Assembly: GCA_947629245.1 (NCBI GenBank)
Contig: CANRDC010000010.1
Coordinates: 1-50,006 of the forward strand
Length of the DNA: 50,006 nt
DNA from: an uncultured Oscillospiraceae bacterium
GTDB taxonomy: Bacteria; Bacillota; Clostridia; Oscillospirales; Oscillospiraceae
Direction: 5' to 3'
Part shown: positions 38,014 through 48,445 of the stretch, one piece after another
How the letters are laid out: every line of letters starts with the position of its first letter
Position numbering within the stretch: the stretch's first letter is position 1
Notes under the pieces: generated by a model
What the model was told of the DNA's origin: nothing
Databases searched by the model: none
What the model saw: only the letters and a program-made list of their open reading frames with translations
Position numbers and translations under genes: made by a program

Positions 38014-38871
38014 TTATCCCGCGGCGTAAGCGGCCGCGATAAAGGTCCGGGCGGCCTCGGCGTTATCGTTGGTCGTATTCTCCAGCGTGGCCTGGATGAA
38101 GGGCTTGCGCTCCCGGACGAAGCGCAGGATGCGGCTGTAATCCATCTCCCCCGTACCGGCGGCGACGCTGCGCAGCTTGTCCCCTTCCCGGACGAAGTCC
38201 TTCAAATGGACCACCGCCACATACTCGCCCAGCTTGTCGATGGCGTCGGCAAACACCCGGTCCCGCTCGTCGGCGTTGCCGGTGTACAGCAGGTTCACCG
38301 GGTCCAGGATGATCCGCAGATCATGGCTGCCGATGCTCTTGAGCACCTTCAGGGCCCGGTCGGCGTTGTAGACGATGTGGTTCCACACCGGCTCGATGGC
38401 CACGGTCACGCCGTAGCTCTCCGCGCATTCCACCACCGGCGCCAGGCCCCGGATGAACGTCTCCAGCGCCTCGTCCGTGTGGGTGTTGGCGTCCAGCTTG
38501 TACTCGGCGTTGGGCGCGCCGGTCTCCGTGCCCACCACACCGGCGCCCATGATGGACGCCACCCGGATATGGCCGTAGTACCGGCTCTGGATCTCCCGGA
38601 GCTTCGCCGGGTCCGGGTGCGCCAGGTTCAGATAGCAGCCCAGCACGGCCACATCCAGCCCCGCCCGGGCGAACACGCCCTTCGCATACATCCCCAGCCC
38701 CTCCGTCAGGGCCGCGGCGTCAAAGCTCACGCCGCCGATCACCTTGGCAAAGGCCAGGTGCACGCAGGAAAAGCCCTCCTGCCTGGCCGTCCGGGCGCGG
38801 GCCTCCATGGTCTGCTTTTCCGGGCCCAGGCCCGCGTTCACATCGTGCAAACGGATACCGATCTGGATCAT
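38014..38871 (-). CDS. Sugar phosphate isomerase/epimerase family (TIM barrel)
   Basis: A 285-residue protein of the AP-endonuclease-2-like TIM-barrel family. Segments include IQIGIRLHDVNAGLG, FSCVHLAFAKV, VAVLGCYLNLAHPDP, VTVAIEPVWNH with a metal-ligand Glu, LRIILDPVNLL, VVHLKDF and the late ATLENTT. Members isomerise or epimerise sugars, inositol or hydroxypyruvate. In this operon a role on a uronate or ketodeoxy-sugar intermediate is likely. The ATG at 38871 follows AAAGGAG. Last gene of the operon. Confidence 0.85.
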   Translation of the reverse strand: MIQIGIRLHDVNAGLGPEKQTMEARARTARQEGFSCVHLAFAKVIGGVSFDAAALTEGLGMYAKGVFARAGLDVAVLGCYLNLAHPDPAKLREIQSRYYGHIRVASIMGAGVVGTETGAPNAEYKLDANTHTDEALETFIRGLAPVVECAESYGVTVAIEPVWNHIVYNADRALKVLKSIGSHDLRIILDPVNLLYTGNADERDRVFADAIDKLGEYVAVVHLKDFVREGDKLRSVAAGTGEMDYSRILRFVRERKPFIQATLENTTNDNAEAARTFIAAAYAAG

Positions 38872-38949
38872 AGCGCTCCTTTCCCGCGGCCCTCCAGGGC
38901 CGCGGCGTTCCAAAAAACGCAATGAGCGGGGCGTTCGCCCCGTCCATGC

Positions 38950-39729
38950 TTACGGCGTATAGGAAAATCGTTCGTTGAGCCAGGTCTGGCACAGGGGCAG
39001 CCAGGCCCGGCATACGCTGTCCGGCGTCTCCACCTCCTGGGTACAGGTGGAGGTTCCGTGTCCGCCCGTGGCGAACATGTGCAGTTCAAAGGGCACGCCA
39101 TGCGTTTTCAGCGCCGCGGCCAGCATCAGGCTGTTCTCCGGCGGAACGCTGTCGTCCTCGCCGCCGTGCCACAAAAACGTGGGCGGGAAATCCGCCGTCA
39201 CCCGCTCGGGCAGATGCAGCTTCGCCCGCATGGCCGGGTCGCCGCCGGACACCCACATGACGGACTCCTCATGGGCAAAGTCCTTCGTGCTGATCACCGG
39301 ATAGCACAGCGCCAGCGCGTCGGGCCGCACGCCCTCCGGCAGACCCACGGTCGGATCGTTCCAAAAGGCACCCAGACTGGCGGCCAGGTGCCCGCCCGCC
39401 GAAAAGCCCATCACGGCGACCTTTCCGGGGTCGATATGCCACGCCCCGGCGTTTTCCCGCACGAGGCGCACCGTCTCCGCCAGCTCCCACAGGGGCCGAA
39501 AATCCGCCGCCTTCTCCGCCCCGGAATATTCCAGGATGAACGCCTGGTATCCCATGGCCAGGAACGCGAACGCTGGCGGGTCCTCCTCCCGGGGGGAGCA
39601 CCAGCGGTAGGCTCCCCCGGGGCAGATGACCAGCGCCGGTCGGACCTTATGGGCCCGGAGGGTGTCGTAGTCCTCCTGGATATATCCCGTCACCCGGCCG
39701 TCCAGCGCCCGGAAGGAAACGGTCCGCAT
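38950..39729 (-). CDS. Alpha/beta hydrolase, BD-FAE/acetylxylan-esterase-like
   Basis: A 259-residue cytoplasmic esterase. The oxyanion segment CPGGAY, nucleophile elbow GFSAGGH (Ser110), acid in GGEDDSVP and His224 in TGGHG form a complete triad. Related proteins deacetylate sugars or remove feruloyl or methyl groups from plant polysaccharide fragments. Within a pectin operon, removal of acetyl groups from imported oligogalacturonides is plausible. There is no signal peptide. Its ATG overlaps the kduD stop by one base (TGATG). Confidence 0.83.
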   Translation of the reverse strand: MRTVSFRALDGRVTGYIQEDYDTLRAHKVRPALVICPGGAYRWCSPREEDPPAFAFLAMGYQAFILEYSGAEKAADFRPLWELAETVRLVRENAGAWHIDPGKVAVMGFSAGGHLAASLGAFWNDPTVGLPEGVRPDALALCYPVISTKDFAHEESVMWVSGGDPAMRAKLHLPERVTADFPPTFLWHGGEDDSVPPENSLMLAAALKTHGVPFELHMFATGGHGTSTCTQEVETPDSVCRAWLPLCQTWLNERFSYTP

Positions 39730-40529
39730 CAGGGCTGCTTGCCGATGTAGGCCAGGATGCCGCCGTCCACATACAGGATGTGGCCGTTGACGAAGTTGGA
39801 CGCGTCGGAGGCCAGGAACACCGCGGGACCCATCAGGTCCTCCGCCTCGCCCCAGCGGCCCGCGGGGGTCTTGGAGACGATGAACTGGTCGAAGGGATGG
39901 CGGCTGCCGTCGGGCTGGCGCTCCCGCAGGGGCGCGGTCTGGGGCGTGGCGATATAGCCGGGGCCGATGCCGTTGCACTGGATGTTGGCCTCGCCGTACT
40001 CGGAGCAGATGTTCCGGGTGAGCATTTTCAGGCCCCCCTTGGCCGCGGCGTAGGCGCTGACCGTCTCCCGGCCCAGCTCGCTCATCATGGAGCAGATGTT
40101 GATGATCTTGCCGTGGCCCTTGGCGATCATGCCGGGGATCACGGCCTTGGCGCAGATGAACGGGCCGGTCAGGTCGATGTCCACCACCTGGCGGAAGTCC
40201 TCGGCGCTCATCTCCAGCATGGGGATGCGCTTGATGATGCCCGCGTTGTTCACCAGGATGTCCACGCCGCCAAGGTCCGCCTGGATCTTCGCCACCAGGT
40301 CGGCCACCTGGGCCTCGTCGGTCACGTCGGCGATGTAGCCCTTGGCGTCGATGCCTTGCTCGGCATAGGCGGCCAGGGCCTTGTCCATATTGCTCTGGCT
40401 GCGGCAGTTGAAGACGATCTTCGCTCCCGCGCCCGCCAGGGCCTGGGCGATGGCGAAGCCGATGCCGTAGGCCGCGCCGGTGACCAGGGCCACCTTGCCC
40501 TCCAGAGAAAACTGTTTCATCATATCCAT
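39729..40529 (-). CDS. kduD: 2-dehydro-3-deoxy-D-gluconate 5-dehydrogenase
   Basis: A 266-residue short-chain dehydrogenase. It has the TGAAYGIG nucleotide motif, NNAG, and catalytic Ser/Tyr/Lys in CSMMSELGRETVSAYAAAK. It reduces 2,5-diketo-3-deoxygluconate to 2-keto-3-deoxygluconate, the step after KduI in uronate degradation. The adjacent kduI gene supports the identification over other SDRs. AGGAAGG lies before the ATG at 40529. Confidence 0.92.
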   Translation of the reverse strand: MDMMKQFSLEGKVALVTGAAYGIGFAIAQALAGAGAKIVFNCRSQSNMDKALAAYAEQGIDAKGYIADVTDEAQVADLVAKIQADLGGVDILVNNAGIIKRIPMLEMSAEDFRQVVDIDLTGPFICAKAVIPGMIAKGHGKIINICSMMSELGRETVSAYAAAKGGLKMLTRNICSEYGEANIQCNGIGPGYIATPQTAPLRERQPDGSRHPFDQFIVSKTPAGRWGEAEDLMGPAVFLASDASNFVNGHILYVDGGILAYIGKQP

Positions 40530-40552
40530 CGTACTATACCTTCCTTTCCCGC

Positions 40553-41395
40553 TCAGCGCAGGTCTGTGGAGTTGATGTTGTCCATATCGTCAAAGGCCTG
40601 GTTCTCGCCGCCCATGGCCCAGATGAACGTGTAGTTGGAGGTGCCGCAGCCGCTGTGGATGGACCAGGACGGGGAGATCACCGCGTCGAAGTTCTGCATG
40701 ACCAGATGCCGGGTCTGCTGGGGCTGGCCCATGAAGTGCATGACCACGTGGTCCTGGGGGATCTCAAAGTAGGTGTACACCTCCATGCGGCGCTCATGGG
40801 TGTGGCTGGGCATGGTGTTCCACACGCTGCCCGGCGCAAGCTGGGTCAGGCCCATGGAAAGCTGGCAGGTGGGCAGCACGTCCGGGTGGATGAACTGGTT
40901 GATGACCCGCTTGTTGGCGTTTTCCGCCTCGCCGCAGGGCCGGTGATTGGCCTTTTCATAGGTCAGCAGCGTGGTCTTGTAGCTGGTATGGGCCGGGGTG
41001 GAGGCCAGATAGAACCTGGCGGGCTGGGCGGGGTCGTCGCTGGAAAAGACCACCTTTTCCGCGCCCTTGGCGATGTACAGGCAGTCCTCGTAGCCCAGCT
41101 CGTAGCGCGTTCCGTCCACCTCGATGGCGCCCTTGCCGCCCAGATTGAACACGCCCGCTTCCCGGCGCTCCAGGAAGAAATTGGTGCCGAAGTTGGCCCA
41201 GACGTCGATGCCCTTGTCAATGGGCACCGCCTCGTGCACGGGCATGATGCCCATGACCACCATCCGATCCACGTGGGAGTAGGTGGCCTGGACCGTGTCA
41301 GGCTGATAGAGGTCGGTAATGAGAAATTCCCTGCGCAGCTCCTCGGTGGTATAGCGCTTCACGTCGTTGGGGCTGGCAGAATAGCGGATATCCAT
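40553..41395 (-). CDS. kduI: 5-dehydro-4-deoxy-D-glucuronate isomerase
   Basis: A 280-residue cupin-type isomerase converting 4-deoxy-L-threo-5-hexosulose uronate to 2,5-diketo-3-deoxygluconate. MDIRYSASPNDVKRYTTEELR at the start and the metal site MPSHTHERRMEVYTY (two His and Glu) with a later His in SIHSGCGTSNY are characteristic. The length fits the family. It lies between the ABC ATPase (15-nt gap) and kduD (23-nt gap). The genes for the next steps (kdgK, kdgA) are not in the window. Confidence 0.96.
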   Translation of the reverse strand: MDIRYSASPNDVKRYTTEELRREFLITDLYQPDTVQATYSHVDRMVVMGIMPVHEAVPIDKGIDVWANFGTNFFLERREAGVFNLGGKGAIEVDGTRYELGYEDCLYIAKGAEKVVFSSDDPAQPARFYLASTPAHTSYKTTLLTYEKANHRPCGEAENANKRVINQFIHPDVLPTCQLSMGLTQLAPGSVWNTMPSHTHERRMEVYTYFEIPQDHVVMHFMGQPQQTRHLVMQNFDAVISPSWSIHSGCGTSNYTFIWAMGGENQAFDDMDNINSTDLR

Positions 41396-41410
41396 AGAAT
41401 AAGGTCCTCC

Positions 41411-42490
<1,080 letters not shown>

Positions 42491-42544
42491 AATTGATGTC
42501 TCCTTACTCATTGGTTTTGCAGTTCGCGACATGGTCCGGGGCGC

Positions 42545-42572
42545 TGTATATTATCGTTATCCGTATGGACAA
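42545..42572 (-). promoter_or_regulatory. Candidate promoter of the kdu operon
   Basis: Minus-strand TTGTCC (42567-42572) and TATACA (42545-42550) are 16 bp apart in the short region between the kdu operon and the divergent AraC gene, which probably acts here. Confidence 0.5.
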
Positions 42573-42643
42573 AACCGACAAAATTTGATAAACTATACTA
42601 TCACGCGGTGGAAAACCCACCTGCGGAAAGGAGTCTGCGAAGG

Positions 42644-43411
42644 GTGTATTCGATCATCTATGCGGGCCGTCATCCGCTGACGACGGGCGTCTCCCGCCAC
42701 ATGCACACCACCTGGGAGCTGATCTTCTGCACCAGCGGCAGCGGCGCTCTCGTCTTTGACGACAGGACCCTCTCCTACGCGGAAAACGACGTGGCCGTCA
42801 TTCCCCCGCACATCCCCCACTCCAACCGGAGCGACGACGGCTTCACGAACATACATGTCAACATCTCGGACATGCCTCTCGCTTACACGGAGCCGGTGAT
42901 CGTCCGGGCCGATCCCAACGGCTTTCTGCTGGACGCCTTCAACGCGGTGTATTACTTCTTCACCGGCGGTAAGGAGGACAAGACCTTTCTCCTGCCCCTG
43001 TACGGCCAGCTCATCGCGGCCTTTCTGAAAGTCAGCCAGCCCGCCGGGTCCCGCAGCAGCGTCGTGCTGGATATCGAGAACAACATCCTGCAGAATTTTT
43101 CCGACTGCGGCTACGACCTGCACGCCTATCTCCGGACCCTGCCGTTCAGTCCGGAATACCTGACGAAGCTGTTCAAGCACGAGACGGGCATGACGCCCTT
43201 CCAGTACCTGAAAAACTGCCGCCTGGAAAACGCCGCCAATATCCTCACCGTGATGTACGGCCGGGGCAGCATCTCCGACGCGGCCCGCCTGTGCGGCTTC
43301 AACGACCCGCTGTACTTCTCCCGCCAGTTCCGGAAACGGTACGGCGTGTCCCCCCGAGACTTCAAATCGGTCATGGCCCCGGACGGGGACAGCGTGAAGA
43401 CTATGCTGTGA
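42644..43411 (+). CDS. AraC-family transcriptional regulator
   Basis: A 255-residue regulator. The N-terminal cupin-like sensing domain (HMHTTWELIFCTSGSGALVFDDR, VAVIPPHIPHSN) is followed by a C-terminal double helix-turn-helix (LPFSPEYLTKLFKHETGMTPFQYLKNCRLENAANIL and ISDAARLCGFNDPLYFSRQFRKRYGVSPRDF). It is divergent from the kdu operon and convergent with the GH105 gene, whose end it overlaps by 11 bp, so it is the likely activator of pectin genes. The GTG at 42644 is chosen because AAAGGAG lies 11 nt upstream; an earlier GTG lacks one. Confidence 0.88.
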   Translation: MYSIIYAGRHPLTTGVSRHMHTTWELIFCTSGSGALVFDDRTLSYAENDVAVIPPHIPHSNRSDDGFTNIHVNISDMPLAYTEPVIVRADPNGFLLDAFNAVYYFFTGGKEDKTFLLPLYGQLIAAFLKVSQPAGSRSSVVLDIENNILQNFSDCGYDLHAYLRTLPFSPEYLTKLFKHETGMTPFQYLKNCRLENAANILTVMYGRGSISDAARLCGFNDPLYFSRQFRKRYGVSPRDFKSVMAPDGDSVKTML

Positions 43412-44531
43412 GCCGCTTGATCTCCGTATAGGCCAGCACGAAGGGCGCCACGCCCTTGGCGTCGTTGGCCACCACCGGCTCGGAGATGTAGTACTCATAG
43501 GACCCGTCGCGTCGGCGGTTGTTCTCCGGCCCCAGGCCCGCCACCAGGCAGATACCGCCCAGGTCCAGGCCGCTGTCCGTGAAGGTCAGATACTTATCCA
43601 TGATGCCGTCGAAGGTCTTTTGGCCCTTGGCGGCATATTCCTTGCCCAAAACGCCCAGCCGCGCGCCCTTGAGCATGGCGTAGGCCATCATGGCGCTGCC
43701 GCTGGTCTCCAGATAGTTCCCTTCCCGGCCGCCCTGATCCGGCACCTGCCAGTAAAGGCCCGTCTCGCCGTCCGCATAACGGCTCACCGCCGCCATCAGG
43801 TCCGCGAAGATCCCCGCCAGCTCCCGGCGCTCCTCCCCCTCCGGGAGGATGTCCGTCAGGTCCGCCAGCGCCACGGCGAACCACCCCAGAGAGCGGAGCC
43901 AGAAATTCTTCGAGCAGCCGGTCACCGGGTCCGCCCAGAACGCGGTCCGGGAGGCGTCGTAGCCGTGGTAGTAAAGGCCCTTCTCCCGGTCCAGCATCCG
44001 CTCGTGGACCGTGCGGATCTGCCGGACGATGTCCGAGTAGTCCCTGCGGCCGAAGTGCTTTTCATACAGCGCCCGGAAGGGCTGGGCCATATAAAGGCCG
44101 TCCAGCCAGACCTGGTTGGGATAGATGGCCTTGTGCCAGAAGCTGCCCTCCGCCGTCCGGGGCTGGGCGTCCAGCTGCCGGGCCAGGCCGTCCGCCGCCA
44201 GGCGGTACTTCTCCTTGCCCGTGCGGTCGTACAGCTCAAAGAGGACCCGGCCCTCGTTGATGTCGTCCAGATTGTGGTCGTCCGGCTTGAAGGTGCGGAT
44301 GGAGCCGTCCTCCCGCACGAAGTGGTCCGCCACCTTCTCCGCGAAGGCCCCGTAGCGCCCGTCGCCGGTGATGCGGGTCATCTCCATGAGCGCGGTGAGC
44401 ATGCAGCCGTCGATATAGTTCCAGGACGCCTTCTTGCCCTCCCGGAGCTTCTCCATGTTCCAGGCGGTGCGCTCCGGGGTGGAGCTCTCCACCAGCTGGA
44501 GCACGTAAGCGTCGATCCTGCCGTAATCCAT
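43401..44531 (-). CDS. GH105 unsaturated rhamnogalacturonyl/galacturonyl hydrolase
   Basis: A 376-residue (alpha/alpha)6-barrel enzyme of the YteR/RhiN family, without a signal peptide. It removes the unsaturated uronate left by pectate or rhamnogalacturonan lyases. The general acid Asp144 lies in VWLDGLYMAQPF, matching Asp143 of YteR, and LDDINEGRVLFELY precedes it. The product feeds KduI. Its start overlaps the GH28 stop by one base (TGATG). It is the last gene of the right-hand operon; its 3' end overlaps the convergent AraC gene and no terminator is evident. Confidence 0.92.
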   Translation of the reverse strand: MDYGRIDAYVLQLVESSTPERTAWNMEKLREGKKASWNYIDGCMLTALMEMTRITGDGRYGAFAEKVADHFVREDGSIRTFKPDDHNLDDINEGRVLFELYDRTGKEKYRLAADGLARQLDAQPRTAEGSFWHKAIYPNQVWLDGLYMAQPFRALYEKHFGRRDYSDIVRQIRTVHERMLDREKGLYYHGYDASRTAFWADPVTGCSKNFWLRSLGWFAVALADLTDILPEGEERRELAGIFADLMAAVSRYADGETGLYWQVPDQGGREGNYLETSGSAMMAYAMLKGARLGVLGKEYAAKGQKTFDGIMDKYLTFTDSGLDLGGICLVAGLGPENNRRRDGSYEYYISEPVVANDAKGVAPFVLAYTEIKRLTA

Positions 44532-46099
44532 CAGTCCACCTCAAAATCCGTCTTTTCGATGTCCTCGCAGTGGTCCGCGATCAGGCCCTCGCCCTCCACG
44601 CCGGTAAGATGCACGTTATGCACCCGTATCCGGCGCACATTGTCCAGATACAGTCCCAAGCGGCAGCGATTCTGGGCGAAGTTCTGCATGGCGGGCACGC
44701 CGGGCTTCGCGTCCTCGGCAAAGCGGACGCTGATATCCGCCAGCTCCACCTGGTCGATGGGGCTCTCCGTGAGCCCGTCGATGTAGCAGGCCGCCACCTC
44801 CGCGCCGGTGCACTCCATGTTGCGGAAGGAGAATTTCCCCATGCGGGGGGTCCGGTCGTCGACGGGGAGTTTTTTACGGGACCAGACATACTCCGTGTAC
44901 CGGTCCGGGTCGCAGCAGTTGTACCACAGATTGATGACGATGGGCGTGAGTACGTTCTCCATGCGGATATTGTTAAAGGACACGTCGGTGATATAGCTGT
45001 CCTTGCCCCGGCCCCGGCGGGATTTGATCCGCAGGCCCCGGTCCGTGGCCCGGAAATAACACTGACTCACGCTCAGATTTTGTATACCGGCGGCCAGCTC
45101 GCTGCCCAGCGTCACCGCCCCGTGGCCGAACTGCATCAGGCAGTTTCGGATCATATGGTGGTCGGCGGGCCTTTTATATTTGCGGCCCATGTCGATCTTG
45201 CCGGACTTGATGGCGATGCAGTCGTCGCCCACGGAGAACCGGCAGCCGATGATATTGACCCCGTCGCAGCTCTCCGGGTCGATGGCGTCGGTGTTGGGGC
45301 TGTCCTTGGGAGCCGTGACGGCGCAGTCGTACAGGGACACGTCCTCGGAAAAGAAGGGGTGCAGGTGCCAGGACGGGCCGTTGGCCACCGTCACGCCGTG
45401 CAGGGTGATATGCTTCGAGCGGTTAAGGAACACCACCCTCGGCCGGGCGGCCGGGAAGCTTTTGAAGTCTCCCCACCAGTCGCCGTTTTGCCCGTTGCCG
45501 TCGATCACGCCCCGGCCCACGACGGTCACGTCCTCCGCGTAGGAGGCGTGCAGCAGGGACTGGTACATGTCCCCCTCGATGCCCTCGAAACCGGCCTGGG
45601 GCAGCTCCCGGCCCGTGACCGGGTCGACGCAGACGCCCCGGATGATGGGATAGCGCTCCCGCTCCGTGGAGCCCAGGAGCGTGGCGCCCTCCGAAAGCTC
45701 CAGGGTGATATGGCTCTTCAGCGCCAGCGGCAGCGTCAGATACGTCCCCGGCGGGAAAAACAGCCTGCCGCCCTCCGGCAGGAAGTTGATGGCCGCCTGG
45801 ATGGCGACCGTGTCCTCGTGGACGCCGTCGCCCGCCGCGCCGAAGTCCCGCACGCTGACGCAGCAGCGCTCGCTCCGGGTGCGGACCTGCGCCCGCTCCT
45901 CTCCGCCGGAGGCGAAGCGGACCGCGATCTCGTACTCCCTCTCCGGCGTCAGGCTGAACAGGGAGAACACGTTGGCGTCGCCCCGCAGGACCTGTACGCC
46001 GTCCACGCAGACGGTATATTCCTCCGGCGCGTAATACGGTCGGCTGCTCTCAAGCTCAAAGCACGCGGAACTGCTCCCGCGATAGAGGACGTGTATCAT
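44531..46099 (-). CDS. GH28 polygalacturonase, cytoplasmic
   Basis: A 522-residue right-handed beta-helix enzyme. An N-terminal fibronectin-like part (about 1-75) precedes the GH28 domain, with catalytic residues in NTDAID (Asp271), GDDCIAIKSG (Asp292, Asp293), FGHGAV (His326) and RIKS (Arg357, Lys359). There is no signal peptide, so it probably acts as an exo-enzyme on imported oligogalacturonides, releasing galacturonate. It lies between the transporter genes and GH105 and is translationally coupled to the latter. Confidence 0.93.
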   Translation of the reverse strand: MIHVLYRGSSSACFELESSRPYYAPEEYTVCVDGVQVLRGDANVFSLFSLTPEREYEIAVRFASGGEERAQVRTRSERCCVSVRDFGAAGDGVHEDTVAIQAAINFLPEGGRLFFPPGTYLTLPLALKSHITLELSEGATLLGSTERERYPIIRGVCVDPVTGRELPQAGFEGIEGDMYQSLLHASYAEDVTVVGRGVIDGNGQNGDWWGDFKSFPAARPRVVFLNRSKHITLHGVTVANGPSWHLHPFFSEDVSLYDCAVTAPKDSPNTDAIDPESCDGVNIIGCRFSVGDDCIAIKSGKIDMGRKYKRPADHHMIRNCLMQFGHGAVTLGSELAAGIQNLSVSQCYFRATDRGLRIKSRRGRGKDSYITDVSFNNIRMENVLTPIVINLWYNCCDPDRYTEYVWSRKKLPVDDRTPRMGKFSFRNMECTGAEVAACYIDGLTESPIDQVELADISVRFAEDAKPGVPAMQNFAQNRCRLGLYLDNVRRIRVHNVHLTGVEGEGLIADHCEDIEKTDFEVD

Positions 46100-46120
46100 A
46101 AACGGCTGTCACACCTCCCG

Positions 46121-46744
46121 TTATTTCGCGCGGCCTCGGAAAAGGCCCTTGAAAAACAGCTTGATCTGGATCAGCAGCACGTCGAAGCCCATGCAGAAGA
46201 TCCCGAACAGGATGGGCTCCACCCCCAGCGGCACGGTATCCGCCGCGCCGGTGAAGTGGATGATGGTCAGGTTGATGACGTTGTACAGCAGCGCCACCAA
46301 TATGAGGATCACATAGCCGTACAGGATATTCAGCGGGAAGCTGATAAATCCCTTCTTGGGGAACATCATCCACCGGTCGTTGGCCCCCTGGGTCTTGGAG
46401 ATGAAGCGCAGCACGTTGTTCGTCAGAAGGTCGGTGACGATGCCCAGAGCCGTGCCCGTGACGAACAGCATGTCCAACTGGTCGGCATAGTAGTTGCCCA
46501 GGCCCCACATGAAGAAGAAGCACACGGCCCCGGCGAACCAGGCCTTGATGAACAGCGCCTTCACCCAGTCGGCGATCTTCACCTTGCCGTGGGAACGGTA
46601 GGCCCGAAGCTCCTCCTCGGACACCTTGGGGGAGTTGGCCTCGTTGGCGGTCACAAGGTCGTCTACCGCCTTCGTATTCAGCTTGTAGTAGTCCTTCTGC
46701 CGGTCGATCTCAGGCTTGCCGCCCTTGGACGCGCGCTTGCTCAT
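46121..46744 (-). CDS. Four-helix membrane protein D of the pectin ABC operon
   Basis: A 207-residue protein of unrecognised family. A charged cytoplasmic N-terminus (about 60 residues) is followed by four predicted membrane helices (about 63-86, 89-107, 137-161, 172-197) and a basic C-terminus. There is no MalF/MalG EAA loop. It starts 10 nt after gene C and precedes GH28 by 21 nt, so it belongs to the ABC operon. One of four similarly sized four-helix proteins here; perhaps part of the channel or an accessory to it. Confidence 0.75.
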   Translation of the reverse strand: MSKRASKGGKPEIDRQKDYYKLNTKAVDDLVTANEANSPKVSEEELRAYRSHGKVKIADWVKALFIKAWFAGAVCFFFMWGLGNYYADQLDMLFVTGTALGIVTDLLTNNVLRFISKTQGANDRWMMFPKKGFISFPLNILYGYVILILVALLYNVINLTIIHFTGAADTVPLGVEPILFGIFCMGFDVLLIQIKLFFKGLFRGRAK

Positions 46745-46754
46745 GGGCGGTCCG

Positions 46755-47348
46755 TCAGGCCTCGCCGGAGATGTCTATCTCGTCCATGGCGCCGTTGTCC
46801 ACGACCTCCACAGATGTCTTGATCTTCCGGATCAGCTTGGAGTACACCGGCAGCAGCACGGTCAGCGCGATCCCGCCGCACAGGATGCCGATGTGCATGC
46901 GGACATATTTCTGGGCGGAGGCGATGTATGCGGTGGCGTCCGTGATGGTGATGGGGTTCTCCGCCCGGGTGAGGGCGTTGCTGATGCAGCGCAGGTAATA
47001 GGCGTCCGCGAAGATGACCACGCCCAGCATCGCGAACATCAGCGCCAGCATGGGCACGTTCACCTTTTTCCGGTAGGGGAAGGCGTTCATGAAGCACACC
47101 AGGCTCAGCATGGAAAACAGCATTGTCGCGAAGCCGGAAAGGCCCATGCCCGGCCCCTGGATCTTGGCGGTGGTATCGGACACGTGCATCAGGTTCAGCG
47201 AATACACCAGAAACCCTATTACCAGCACGACCAGCGGGATCATCTGGGGCCGGCGCTTGATGGACACCAGGAACTTCCGCCACGCCTCCTTGAGGCCAGC
47301 GGCGAGCCTCTGGCCAAAGGGTTTTTTCTCGCTCTGTTTCGTTGCCAT
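46755..47348 (-). CDS. Four-helix membrane protein C of the pectin ABC operon
   Basis: A 197-residue protein with a basic N-terminus and four predicted helices (about 36-56, 71-91, 98-118, 148-168), with a positively charged YRKK turn after helix 2. After helix 4 the C-terminus has KLIRKIKTS. Its topology mirrors protein A of the same operon. The ATG at 47348 lies 2 nt after the ATPase stop with AGGAAGGG upstream; a GTG two codons earlier is possible. No family recognised, no EAA loop. Confidence 0.75.
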   Translation of the reverse strand: MATKQSEKKPFGQRLAAGLKEAWRKFLVSIKRRPQMIPLVVLVIGFLVYSLNLMHVSDTTAKIQGPGMGLSGFATMLFSMLSLVCFMNAFPYRKKVNVPMLALMFAMLGVVIFADAYYLRCISNALTRAENPITITDATAYIASAQKYVRMHIGILCGGIALTVLLPVYSKLIRKIKTSVEVVDNGAMDEIDISGEA

Positions 47349-47350
47349 GC

Positions 47351-48433
47351 TCACTCACCCTTCCTTATGGCGTTGGTCGTCTCCTTGTCGAAAAAGTGCT
47401 TCCGTTTGAAGGAGAAGCTGATCGCATCGCCGGTCTTGTAGTCGCTCCAGCCCTTGAGCTTGGCGGAGATCTTCGCGCTGGCCGCCTTGGACGAACCGAT
47501 GTGCCCGTGGACCAGCGTGTTCATGCCCAGATTCTCGTTGCTGCTCACCGTGACGGGAACATCCGGGCCCTCCGTCACATCCTCAGGCCGCACGCCGAGA
47601 ACGATCGTCCTGCCGTTGTACGCCTTGAGGGTATCCTGCTCCTCCGCCGTCAGAGCCACCTGGAAGCCCTCGCCGGTGAGCGCGCCGCCGGAGACGGTCA
47701 CGTCGTAGAAGTTCATGGGCGGCAGGCCGATGAAACCGGCCACGAAGATGTTGGCCGGGGAGTCGTACAGCTCCAGGGGCGTGCCCACCTGCTGGACATA
47801 GCCCATGGACATGCACACGATCCGGTCCGCCAGGGTCAGGGCCTCGGTCTGGTCGTGGGTGACGTAGAGCATGGTGGCGCCCAGGCGCTTGTGCAGCAGC
47901 AGTATCTCCCGGCGGGTAGCGCCGCGGAGCTTGGCGTCCAGGTTCGACAAGGGCTCGTCGAACAGGAACACCTTGGGGTTGCGCACGATGGAACGGCCCA
48001 TGGCCACACGCTGGCGCTGGCCGCCGGACAGCTGGGCCGGTTTTTTATTCAACTGGCTGGTCAGACCCAGGATCTCCGCCGCAGCCAGGACTTTTTTATG
48101 GATCACATTGGGGTTTTCCTTGCGCATGGTCAGGGAGAAGGCCATGTTCTCATAGACCGTCATATGGCCGTAAAGGGCGTAGTTCTGGAACACCATCGCC
48201 ATATCCCTGTCCTTGGCGGGGGTGACGGTGATATCCTTCCCGTCCAGAAAGAGCCTGCCCGCGGAGATGTCCTCCAGACCGGCCACCATCCGCAGGGTGG
48301 TGGACTTGCCGCAGCCGGAGGGACCCACCAGCACGATCAGCTCCCCGTCCTTCACGTCCAGGTTGAAGTCAAAGACAGCCTGGACTTTATTGTCGTATAT
48401 CTTATCGATATGCTGTAAGCTCAATGTGGCCAT
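47351..48433 (-). CDS. Carbohydrate ABC transporter ATPase, MsmX/UgpC type (copy 2)
   Basis: A 360-residue ATPase: Walker A GPSGCGKST, Q-loop VFQNYALYGHM, signature LSGGQRQRV, Walker B VFLFDEPLSNLDAK, VTHDQ and a C-terminal TOBE domain. It lies in the middle of the operon, flanked by two small membrane proteins on each side, which suggests a dedicated ATPase for the importer that uses the solute-binding protein at 49680-50006. Confidence 0.93.
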   Translation of the reverse strand: MATLSLQHIDKIYDNKVQAVFDFNLDVKDGELIVLVGPSGCGKSTTLRMVAGLEDISAGRLFLDGKDITVTPAKDRDMAMVFQNYALYGHMTVYENMAFSLTMRKENPNVIHKKVLAAAEILGLTSQLNKKPAQLSGGQRQRVAMGRSIVRNPKVFLFDEPLSNLDAKLRGATRREILLLHKRLGATMLYVTHDQTEALTLADRIVCMSMGYVQQVGTPLELYDSPANIFVAGFIGLPPMNFYDVTVSGGALTGEGFQVALTAEEQDTLKAYNGRTIVLGVRPEDVTEGPDVPVTVSSNENLGMNTLVHGHIGSSKAASAKISAKLKGWSDYKTGDAISFSFKRKHFFDKETTNAIRKGE

Positions 48434-48445
48434 GTCTTCCCCTCC